Assembly: GCA_002429165.1 (NCBI GenBank)
Contig: DIYV01000101.1
Coordinates: forward strand, 1 to 5,318
Source of the DNA: Gallionella sp. UBA6045
GTDB lineage: Bacteria > Pseudomonadota > Gammaproteobacteria > Burkholderiales > Gallionellaceae
Direction: 5' to 3'
Length of the DNA stretch: 5,318 nucleotides
Made by a program: the position numbers and the translations under genes. The notes beneath the pieces are model-generated. The model had not been told where the DNA came from. It made no database searches and worked only from the letters and a program-made list of their open reading frames with translations. Within the stretch, counting starts at the first letter, position 1. Each line of letters begins with the position of its first letter. This document shows positions 1 to 5,318 of the stretch, one piece after another.

Positions 1-880
1 ATATGGGACGGCTGGACGCTTACTTTCAAGAAGCTTTTCACCAGCAGACCAATAACGCTTTTTGTTAAAACGTTCTAAACTGCCCCAACCCTTGGTAATG
101 TACTTCGTTGCATAAGAAGCAACTCGGTCAATCACATCAATTTCACTATGCCTACCGTATCGCGAACGCATAAATTGAACATCTATATTGCCTTCAAGCC
201 CTAGCGGAGTAAGGGCAACATTCCAAAGCTTCCGCATTAGATTTATCGGCATTTTCCATACTGAGCGAGTAACAAAATGAAGGTGAAGGGGGATATTCCA
301 AAATTCCAATGTTGAATCCGCTTCCCCGTCCAATATCCTATCAAGACCAATCTTATGAGGTTCTAGGATGGCCACATAATCTGAAAGCAATCCAACCCTT
401 TGAAGCAATCGTGTATATCGCTTAAAAGCTGCCGACCATTCTTCAGGATTCGGATAGCTGAGCTCAGCTGACTGCCTAACAGTCAAAGTGCAAAGCCGAT
501 TTCCTCCCATATCCTTAATCCTGTGACGAACAGCCCTTTTTGCACGTTGGCGAGAACTTACAACTGACTCGATAGTACGTTCTTCCGTTTCTACACGAGC
601 TCGGCAGTAGTGATGAACCTGGGGGGGGATTAATCAATTTTTCAGCATTTACCCAATTACATGAAACCTCATAGCCGCCAGCGCGAAAAGGTTGTATTTT
701 GGCTTGCAAATAATGAGTATGTTCAAGACGGTTTACTATGGATTCGTGTTGGGAACCAGGTATGCAAGAACTGTAACCAGAAGAAGTGACACCATCTTGC
801 CAAGGCGCGTAAGCTAGAGTTGTTAAGTCACAATCTAAATCGTTTACAGAGTAGGTATCGAAGCTATCAAAAACATGCAT
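1..880 (-). pseudogene. Rolling-circle (HUH) replication initiator, frameshifted and cut by the window edge
   Basis: This gene encodes a replication initiator that would nick one strand at an origin and attach to it through tyrosine. Seen: the 5' part (880 to about 629) and the 3' part (about 628 to 1) are in different frames, joined if one C is dropped from a C8 run. The joined protein shows motif I (NRLCTLTVR, near 475-500), the two-histidine metal motif in PLHLHFV (HLH at 277-285), GNIDVQF, and the catalytic motif YATKYITK (91-114). A basic helix (RQRAKRAVRHRIK) precedes motif I. This order matches Rep proteins of filamentous-phage-like and other ssDNA elements. Met at 880 is preferred over the in-frame Met at 889 because AAGGA lies 8 bases upstream of it. 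As read, translation from 880 stops at 515, before any catalytic motif. A restart at ATG 510 would keep motif I onward but lose the basic helix. About 290 residues are visible; the C-terminus is outside. Family assignment is from motifs only. Confidence 0.8.
621..628. repeat. G8 homopolymer tract at the Rep frameshift
   Basis: Eight consecutive G on the plus strand (C8 in the Rep coding strand) sit exactly where the reading frame changes. Upstream the frame reads EKLINPPPG and then stops at 515. Dropping one C gives LINPPQVHHYCRARVE, which continues into the catalytic domain without a stop to the window edge. The downstream frame itself has a stop at 634-636, just upstream of the tract, so the switch must occur between about 633 and 621. 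Seven C would restore the gene. Such a tract can slip during replication or transcription and is also a common sequencing-error site. Confidence 0.85.
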
Positions 881-935
881 GAAGCACATCCTTGATAGCA
901 GGGAAACGGAGGAGAGAGGTCAGTCCAAACCGATA

Positions 936-957
936 GTGACCAAACTGTGACCAAACT
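936..957. repeat. Tandem 11-bp repeats upstream of Rep
   Basis: Two perfect head-to-tail copies of GTGACCAAACT occupy 936-946 and 947-957. A degenerate third copy (GTCCAAACC) lies at 923-931. The same GTGACCA core appears on the opposite strand at 1054-1060, just beyond the tmRNA 3' end. Lying 56-77 bp upstream of the Rep start codon, they could be iterons bound by Rep, operator sites for its expression, or arm-type sites for an integrase. Which of these applies is inference. Confidence 0.6.
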
Positions 958-995
958 AAGCTGGAATCAGCCCATTCTGGACAATTTCGACGTTT

Positions 996-1027
996 GAAAA
1001 AGAAACAGCCAAACCGGTCTAATGGCT
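996..1027 (-). terminator. Candidate ssrA terminator
   Basis: On the minus strand, about 42 bases past the tmRNA CCA end, AGCCA (1027-1023) and TGGCT (1011-1007) can pair around an 11-base loop. They are followed by GTTTCTTTTTC, a T-rich run. The stem is only 5 bp, so this is a weak intrinsic terminator candidate. Other small inverted repeats between it and ssrA are ACTGG-TTT-CCAGT at 1035-1047 and CACC-TT-GGTG at 1058-1067. They may add to termination or belong to the integrated element. Confidence 0.35.
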
Positions 1028-1068
1028 TAGCTGTACTGGTTTCCAGTGGTTTCTGGTCACCTTGGTGT

Positions 1069-1437
1069 TGGTGGAGACGGCGGGAATTGAACCCGCGTCC
1101 GCAAGTCCTCTACAGATAGTTCTACATACTTAGCCATGTTATTTAATTTAATCCCGTACACGCCAACCGGCGGGCTGGTAAAGGACGAGTCACCTTGGTT
1201 TTAGCTCCGATCAAAGTGACCCTGACCGGCACGATTCTGTGTAGATTACCTCACTCATCTCAGCCTTGCGGCTTTGAGCCCCTCCACAGACAGCAGGGTG
1301 TGAGGTCTAGCAGACTAAGCTGCTAAAGCGTACTTTTCGTCGTTTGCGACTAGTTTTTTCCAGCTGATTTACGAGGTGGCGGGTCCTCGGTATGCCCTAC
1401 GCTGCTTTGTAACCCACGTCGAAGCCAAGTCGTCCCC
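1069..1437 (-). ncRNA. ssrA: Transfer-messenger RNA (tmRNA)
   Basis: tmRNA rescues ribosomes stalled on broken mRNAs: it enters as alanyl-tRNA mimic with SmpB, then supplies a short open reading frame that tags the stalled protein for proteolysis. Seen on the minus strand: a 5' end GGGGACGACTTGGCTTCGACG pairing with a 3' end CGTCTCC-ACCA as a 7-bp acceptor stem with one G-U pair, and a T-arm GCGGG-TTCAATT-CCCGC at 1080-1096. The CCA is encoded. The tag frame is preceded by the usual CTAGTC context. The 369-nt length is close to the 363 nt of E. coli, and it is a one-piece molecule, not the permuted two-piece form. It lies 79 bp downstream of mupP in the same direction. The Rep-bearing element begins just past its 3' end. 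Confidence 0.97.
1315..1347 (-). other. tmRNA proteolysis-tag reading frame
   Basis: Reading starts at the GCA resume codon (1347-1345) and gives ANDEKYALAA followed by TAG. With the alanine carried by the tRNA-like end, the added peptide is AANDEKYALAA. The C-terminal ALAA is the signal recognised by ClpXP and ClpAP, and the N-terminal AND matches the SspB-binding part in proteobacteria. Lys at tag position 5 is a conservative variant of the Asn in the E. coli tag. Confidence 0.95.
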
Positions 1438-1504
1438 GGTTCGAAATGCTTTATTTAGCTTGCTCGCTACGGTTCTAAAAGCTTTTCTGTAGCAAGCGGT
1501 GCAG

Positions 1505-1510
1505 ATTGTA
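1505..1510 (-). promoter_or_regulatory. Candidate ssrA promoter -10
   Basis: The minus strand reads TGCTACAAT here, a near-consensus -10 (TACAAT) with the TGn extension. It sits in the 79-bp gap between the mupP stop and ssrA. No good -35 is visible 16-18 bp upstream, where the sequence is already mupP coding. Transcription would start near 1498 and give a leader of about 60 nt to be removed from the tmRNA 5' end. A weaker alternative is TTTAGA (1474-1479) with TAAATA (1452-1457), nearer the mature end. Confidence 0.4.
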
Positions 1511-1516
1511 GCAGGT

Positions 1517-2170
1517 TCAGAGTGGGATTAAGCCGAGAAGTTCCGTCGGCTTGTTGATGCTGCCGTGCGCGTTCCAGTTCTCGACGGATGCGTCGAGGCT
1601 GATATACCCGTAGTTGGCAATGATGCCGCGCATGCCGGCGGAGTTTGCGGCTTGCATGTCGCGCAGGTCGTCGCCGAGATAGAGACATTCTGCGGCGGAG
1701 ACGCCGATGACCTGGCAGGCTTTGAGCAGCGGTTCCGGATGCGGCTTGGCATGGGCGTAGGTGTCTCCGCTGACCAGGCAGGCGGCGCGCTCGGCATAGC
1801 CCAGCGCCTGCATCAGCGGCACGGTGTAGCGGTGCGGTTTGTTGGTGACGATGCCCCACTTGATGCCGCGCTGTTCCAGTGTGGCTATCAGCTCTGCCGT
1901 GCCGCCGAACAGTTGGCTATGCACGCAGATGTTGTTTGCGTAATAGTCGAGAAAGATGTCGCGCAGGGTGTCGTAGTCGGGGTGCTCCGGTTCGATGCCG
2001 AAACCGGTCCTGAGCAAGCCGCGCGAACCGTGTGAGGCTTGCGGGCGCAACGCTGCCAAAGGCAGTGGCGGCAGGTTGCGCATGGCGCGCGTGTGATTGA
2101 GTGCGGCGGCGAGGTCGGGCGCGGTGTCGGCGAAGGTGCCGTCCAGGTCGAACAGGACTGCTTTGATCAT
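1517..2170 (-). CDS. mupP: HAD-family phosphatase, probably MurNAc-6-phosphate phosphatase MupP
   Basis: A 217-residue cytoplasmic HAD hydrolase, subfamily IA. Visible motifs: DLDGT at 8-12 (Asp8 nucleophile, Asp10 acid/base), VTN at 108-110, Lys142 in AKPHPEPLL, and GDDLRD at 166-171. Residues about 15-85 form the helical cap. Databases usually label such proteins phosphoglycolate phosphatase (Gph). The cap-core junction (CVHSQLFGG), WGIVTNKP, GDDLRDM and ANYGYI, together with the ubiG neighbour, fit Pseudomonas MupP better, as I recall it. MupP converts MurNAc 6-phosphate to MurNAc, which AmgK and MurU turn into UDP-MurNAc; this recycling route bypasses MurA and lowers fosfomycin sensitivity. 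Phe13 replaces the usual Leu after DGT. No Shine-Dalgarno precedes the ATG. A five-codon frame (ATG at 2184) ends in a TGA overlapping it, so coupling is possible. Classical Gph activity remains the alternative. Confidence 0.85.
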   Translation of the reverse strand: MIKAVLFDLDGTFADTAPDLAAALNHTRAMRNLPPLPLAALRPQASHGSRGLLRTGFGIEPEHPDYDTLRDIFLDYYANNICVHSQLFGGTAELIATLEQRGIKWGIVTNKPHRYTVPLMQALGYAERAACLVSGDTYAHAKPHPEPLLKACQVIGVSAAECLYLGDDLRDMQAANSAGMRGIIANYGYISLDASVENWNAHGSINKPTELLGLIPL

Positions 2171-2251
2171 TGGTTTTGTGGCATGGGTTGGTTTGAGGTG
2201 ATGCGAATCTGGCAGTTTGTGTTTCTGTTTTTAATAAACGCCATCTGGTTT

Positions 2252-2569
2252 TCATCCTCCGGATACTTTTTCATCCCAGATTTTTTCGAACGTATTGGCC
2301 TGTAATTGCCGTTGGTTTTTGCATTCCAAGGCGCGAATTGCAGTGCGGGGCTTAGCGCAATCGGCGGGCGCTTTTATCTTTACTGACCAGGCCTCCCATG
2401 CTTTTTCTTTGGCCAGATGCCAAGTCTTGGCATTTGATTCCGCTATATGTCGACTGATCGGCGCTTTGATTATGTTATATTCCTTCTCAATCATCGAGGG
2501 TTTGTATGCGGCGACGATGGTGAAAATGAACATGGCAAACAGCACCGCAAAAAACATGAACGTCTTCAT
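2252..2569 (-). CDS. Small membrane-anchored or exported protein, function unknown
   Basis: A 105-residue protein I do not recognise. Residues 2-21 are strongly hydrophobic (KTFMFFAVLFAMFIFTIVAA). They could be a signal peptide cleaved after VAA at position 21, or one transmembrane anchor. The remainder is polar and rich in Lys, Glu and Ala, with two cysteines (71 and 83) in the segment ADCAKPRTAIRALECKNQ; if exported, these could form a disulfide. A purine-rich GGGAAG lies just upstream of the ATG as a modest ribosome site. It sits between ubiG (62 bp) and mupP (81 bp) in the same direction, so it is probably co-transcribed. The hydrophobic start, compositional fit and gap-filling position support a real gene; the function is unknown. 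Confidence 0.65.
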   Translation of the reverse strand: MKTFMFFAVLFAMFIFTIVAAYKPSMIEKEYNIIKAPISRHIAESNAKTWHLAKEKAWEAWSVKIKAPADCAKPRTAIRALECKNQRQLQANTFEKIWDEKVSGG

Positions 2570-2602
2570 TATCTTCCCATTCGTCCAAATGTTAATTTAA
2601 CC

Positions 2603-2617
2603 GGGGCTGATTGCCCC
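2603..2617 (-). terminator. GC-rich hairpin after ubiG
   Basis: On the minus strand GGGGC-AATCA-GCCCC forms a 5-bp all-GC stem, 14 bases past the ubiG stop. It is followed by GGTTAAATTAAC, not by a T run. It may attenuate transcription or protect the ubiG mRNA end while allowing read-through into the small gene and mupP. As a full terminator it is weak. Confidence 0.3.
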
Positions 2618-2631
2618 TGTTCGATGTTTGT

Positions 2632-3327
2632 TCATTCACGTCGGCAGGCGATCATGTAGTTCACCCCCGTATCTTTTCCCAATGAATAGACTTTACTGAG
2701 CGGGTTATAAGTCATGCCGATCAGGTCGACCAGGTTCAGCCCGGCATTGCGGCAGGACTGCGCCAGTTCGGACGGCTTGATGAACTTGGCGTAATCATGT
2801 GTGCCGCGCGGCAGCATGTTCAATATGTATTCGGCACCGACCACGGCGAGCAGATAGGACTTTGGGTTGCGGTTCAGCGTGGAGAAGAATATCCAGCCGC
2901 CCGGTTTGACCAGCTGGGCGCAGGCCTTGATCACGCTTTGCGGATCGGGCACGTGTTCGAGCATTTCCAGGCAGGTGACCACATCGTAATGGCCGGGTTG
3001 TTCAGCCGCCAGCTCTTCCACGGCAATCTTGCGGTAGTCGACCTGCCTGCCGCTTTCCAGCAAATGCAGCCTGGCGACCTGCAGGGCCTTGTCGGACAGG
3101 TCTATGCCGGTCACATTGGCGTTCAGTCCAGCCATGCTCTCCGACAAAATGCCGCCGCCGCAGCCGACATCCAGAACGACCTTGCCGGCCAAGCCGGAGT
3201 GGCGGTCTATGTAGCCCATGCGCAACGGGTTGATGTCATGCAGCGGTTTGAACTCGCTTTTCGGATCCCACCATTTGTGGGCCAGTTGCGAGAATTTTTC
3301 CAGTTCGATGGGGTCGGCGTTGACCAT
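2632..3327 (-). CDS. ubiG: Ubiquinone biosynthesis O-methyltransferase UbiG
   Basis: UbiG performs both O-methylations of ubiquinone synthesis, using S-adenosylmethionine, near the inner membrane. The 231-residue product has the family N-terminus ([20 protein letters not shown]), the SAM-binding motif LDVGCGGG at 52-59, the acidic ribose contact in GIDLS at 74-78, CLEMLEHV at 119-126, and [12 protein letters not shown] at 142-153. The E. coli enzyme has 240 residues. The frame is open for 26 more codons to an ATG at 3405, but that extension is not family-like and overlaps the predicted promoter. ATG 3327 gives the usual MxNADP start; its ribosome site is poor (AAAGG only 2 bases away). It is first of a likely ubiG-small gene-mupP transcript and divergent from gyrA. 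A ubiquinone pathway implies respiratory growth. Confidence 0.95.
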   Translation of the reverse strand: MVNADPIELEKFSQLAHKWWDPKSEFKPLHDINPLRMGYIDRHSGLAGKVVLDVGCGGGILSESMAGLNANVTGIDLSDKALQVARLHLLESGRQVDYRKIAVEELAAEQPGHYDVVTCLEMLEHVPDPQSVIKACAQLVKPGGWIFFSTLNRNPKSYLLAVVGAEYILNMLPRGTHDYAKFIKPSELAQSCRNAGLNLVDLIGMTYNPLSKVYSLGKDTGVNYMIACRRE

Positions 3328-3364
3328 GGCCTTTAGATGTGTAATATTGATTGATGAGACTGCG

Positions 3365-3393
3365 ACTCTAACAAAAGTCGCGGCATTAGCCAA
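3365..3393 (-). promoter_or_regulatory. Promoter of ubiG
   Basis: On the minus strand, TTGGCT (3393-3388) and TAGAGT (3370-3365) are separated by exactly 17 bp, each matching 4 of 6 consensus bases. TG lies one base before the -10 (TGTTAGAGT), the extended -10 form. Transcription would begin near 3358 and give a leader of about 31 nt before ATG 3327. This also argues against the upstream ATG at 3405 as the start. Confidence 0.5.
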
Positions 3394-3436
3394 ATATAAG
3401 GTCATGTCGGCCGGATGGCTCAGAGTAGCCCCTCTG

Positions 3437-3445
3437 TGCTAAAAT
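3437..3445 (+). promoter_or_regulatory. Promoter of gyrA (extended -10)
   Basis: TGCTAAAAT is an extended -10 with TAAAAT at 3440-3445, 5 of 6 matches to TATAAT. The region 17 bp upstream (about 3417-3422) has no good -35, as is common with extended -10 promoters. Predicted start is near 3452, giving a leader of about 62 nt. It lies back to back with the ubiG promoter. gyrA promoters are often supercoiling-sensitive, but nothing here proves that. Confidence 0.5.
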
Positions 3446-3513
3446 GTTCGCTTTGATTATTGCGTCGGCAGCCAGCCGGTTCGATCGTTCTTGTAACAAC
3501 AATTAGGTCAGTC

Positions 3514-5318
3514 ATGGAACAACAATTCGCCAAGGAAACACACCCCGTCAGTCTTGAAGAGGAGATGCGCAGGTCCTATCTGGACTATGCGATGAGTGTC
3601 ATCGTCGGACGCGCACTTCCCGATGTGCGCGATGGTCTGAAACCGGTGCACAGACGCGTGCTGTTCGCGATGCACGAGCTGTCAAACGACTGGAACAAGG
3701 CCTACAAGAAGTCTGCGCGTATCGTCGGCGACGTGATCGGTAAGTACCATCCGCACGGCGACACAGCGGTATATGACACCATCGTGCGTATGGCGCAGGA
3801 TTTCTCGCTGCGCTACCCGCTGGTGGACGGACAGGGTAACTTCGGTTCTGTGGACGGCGACAACGCGGCGGCGATGCGTTACACCGAAATCCGCATGGCC
3901 AAAATCGCCCATGAATTGATCGCCGATCTGGACAAGGAAACCGTCGACTTCGGACCCAACTACGACGGTTCCGAACACGAGCCCCTGGTATTCCCGTCGC
4001 GCTTCCCCAATCTGCTGGTGAACGGTTCTTCCGGTATCGCGGTGGGCATGGCGACCAATATTCCGCCGCACAACATGGGCGAAGTGGTGGATGCCTGTCT
4101 GGCGCTGCTGAACAACCCCGACCTGGATATCGAGCAACTGATCGAATACGTGCCCGCGCCGGATTTCCCGACCGGGGGATTCATCTACGGCCTGGCCGGG
4201 GTGAAGGAAGGTTATCGCACCGGTCGCGGCCGGGTGATCATGCGCGGCCGTACCCATTTCGAGGATATCGACAAGGTGGGCGGGCGCCAGGCCATCATCA
4301 TCGACGAACTGCCCTACCAGGTTAACAAGGCCAATCTGCTGATCAAGGTCGGCGAACTGGTGCGCGAAAAGCGCCTGGAAGGCATTTCCGAGATACGCGA
4401 CGAATCGGACAAGTCCGGCATGCGCGCGGTGATCGAGTTGAAGCGCGGCGAGAATGCCGACGTGATCCTGAACAAGCTGTACAAGGATACCCAGTTGCAG
4501 GACAGCTTCGGTATCAACATGGTCGCCATCGTCGACGGCCAGCCCAGGCTGCTCAATCTCAAACAGGTGATCGACGCATTCCTGCGCCATCGCCGCGAAG
4601 TGGTCACGCGCCGCAACATTTTCGAATTGCGCAAGGCACGCGAGCGCGGCCATATCCTGGAAGGTCTGGCGGTGGCATTGTCCAACGTGGACGAGATCAT
4701 CGCGCTGATCAAGGCTGCAGCGAATCCCGCCGAGGCCAAGCGCGGACTGATGGAGCGCAGCTGGCATTCGTCGCTGGTGGAAGATATGTTGAGCCGCGTC
4801 AGCGACGCTTCGCGTCCGGATGGCCTGTTGCCGCAATACGGCCTGGTGGGTCAGGGCAACGAGCGCGCCTATTTCTTTTCCGATGCGCAGGCACAAGCCA
4901 TTCTGGAGTTGCGCCTGCAGCGCCTGACCGGGCTGGAGCAGGACAAGATCGTCGGCGAATATCGCGAAGTGATGGACAAGATTACCGACCTGCTCGACAT
5001 ACTCTCCAGGCCGGAGCGCGTGACGCAGATCATCCATGATGAGCTGGTTGCAGTGAAATCCCAGTTCGGCGACAAGCGCCGCAGCGAGATCATCACACAC
5101 ACCCAGGACATGAGCATGGAAGACCTGATCGCGCCGCAGGACGTGGTGGTCACCATGTCGCATGGCGGCTATATGAAGTCGCAGCCGCTGGACGAATACA
5201 AGGCTCAGAAACGCGGCGGCCGCGGCAAGCAGGCGACTGCGACCAAGGAAGACGATTTCATCGACAGCCTGTTCATCGCCAACACCCATAACTATATTCT
5301 GTGCTTCTCCAATCGCGG
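3514..5318 (+). CDS. gyrA: DNA gyrase subunit A, N-terminal part (runs off the right edge)
   Basis: GyrA is the DNA-breaking subunit of the A2B2 gyrase that introduces negative supercoils using ATP hydrolysed by GyrB. The frame stays open for 601 codons to the window edge, of about 850-900 expected. Visible: the N-terminal [21 protein letters not shown], the quinolone-determining segment [12 protein letters not shown], the catalytic [10 protein letters not shown] with Tyr122 (E. coli numbering coincides), the [10 protein letters not shown] segment, the coiled-coil region ending in [14 protein letters not shown] (463-476), and the gyrase-specific GyrA box QKRGGRG at 565-571, which opens the C-terminal beta-pinwheel and separates it from ParC. 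Residue 83 is Thr, where E. coli has Ser, and residue 87 is Asp; neither is a typical resistance change. TTAGG ends 6 bases before the ATG as a modest ribosome site. Confidence 0.98.
   Translation, partial: MEQQFAKETHPVSLEEEMRRSYLDYAMSVIVGRALPDVRDGLKPVHRRVLFAMHELSNDWNKAYKKSARIVGDVIGKYHPHGDTAVYDTIVRMAQDFSLRYPLVDGQGNFGSVDGDNAAAMRYTEIRMAKIAHELIADLDKETVDFGPNYDGSEHEPLVFPSRFPNLLVNGSSGIAVGMATNIPPHNMGEVVDACLALLNNPDLDIEQLIEYVPAPDFPTGGFIYGLAGVKEGYRTGRGRVIMRGRTHFEDIDKVGGRQAIIIDELPYQVNKANLLIKVGELVREKRLEGISEIRDESDKSGMRAVIELKRGENADVILNKLYKDTQLQDSFGINMVAIVDGQPRLLNLKQVIDAFLRHRREVVTRRNIFELRKARERGHILEGLAVALSNVDEIIALIKAAANPAEAKRGLMERSWHSSLVEDMLSRVSDASRPDGLLPQYGLVGQGNERAYFFSDAQAQAILELRLQRLTGLEQDKIVGEYREVMDKITDLLDILSRPERVTQIIHDELVAVKSQFGDKRRSEIITHTQDMSMEDLIAPQDVVVTMSHGGYMKSQPLDEYKAQKRGGRGKQATATKEDDFIDSLFIANTHNYILCFSNR

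Noticed and set aside
1565..2035. A 156-codon plus-strand frame opposite mupP
   Set aside because: It is antisense to a gene whose catalytic motifs are all intact, shows no family motif, and has a Val/Ala/Gly-rich composition typical of a shadow frame.
2167..2184. Five-codon leader frame overlapping the mupP start
   Set aside because: It has no ribosome binding site of its own and is short enough to occur by chance; kept only as a remark on possible coupling.
2797..3336. A 179-codon plus-strand frame opposite ubiG
   Set aside because: It is antisense to an intact UbiG with all SAM-binding motifs; the product has no recognisable domain.
3751..3783. Thr at GyrA position 83 as a quinolone-resistance mutation
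   Set aside because: Thr is the normal residue here in several wild-type proteobacteria such as Pseudomonas aeruginosa, and Asp87 is unchanged; it does not by itself indicate resistance.
3682..5289. A 535-codon open frame on the minus strand opposite gyrA
   Set aside because: It lies wholly within clearly coding gyrA on the other strand. Its product is a low-complexity mix of His, Val, Gln and Leu with no recognisable motif, as expected of an antisense shadow in GC-rich coding DNA.
1..5318. CRISPR array, tRNA genes, or insertion-sequence transposase
   Set aside because: No regularly spaced repeats, no tRNA-like cloverleaf apart from the tmRNA ends, and no transposase motifs or terminal inverted repeats with target duplications are visible.

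Overview
The window looks like the conserved core of a betaproteobacterial-type chromosome, with a foreign element at its left edge. Two things point there: the gyrA / ubiG / MupP-type phosphatase neighbourhood, and a tmRNA whose tag reads ANDEKYALAA. A gammaproteobacterium with a similar arrangement cannot be excluded from sequence alone.

Layout. Positions 1-880 (minus strand) hold most of a rolling-circle (HUH) replication initiator. It runs off the left edge and is split into two frames at a run of eight G (C on the coding strand). This stretch is visibly more AT-rich than the rest and differs in codon use. Positions 881-1068 form a short non-coding spacer with tandem 11-bp repeats and small hairpins. 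Next comes a complete tmRNA gene (ssrA, 1069-1437, minus). A run of minus-strand housekeeping genes follows: a HAD phosphatase that matches MupP better than classical Gph (1517-2170), a small membrane or exported protein of unknown function (2252-2569), and ubiG (2632-3327). A divergent promoter region (3328-3513) separates these from gyrA on the plus strand (3514 to the right edge, N-terminal 601 codons).

How the parts work together. ubiG, the small gene and mupP are co-directional, 62 and 81 bp apart, and probably form one transcript driven by an extended -10 promoter at 3365-3393. ssrA lies downstream in the same direction, probably with its own promoter in the mupP-ssrA junction. ssrA 3' ends are classic integration sites, and the Rep gene starts only about 190 bp beyond the tmRNA CCA end. 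I infer that the left part is one end of a prophage or other ssDNA-type mobile element integrated at ssrA. The rest of that element, including any integrase, coat or assembly genes and the second attachment site, lies outside the window.

The most notable items are the frameshifted Rep at a homopolymer tract (phase variation, decay or sequencing error), the repeat array between Rep and ssrA, and the reassignment of the apparent phosphoglycolate phosphatase to MupP.
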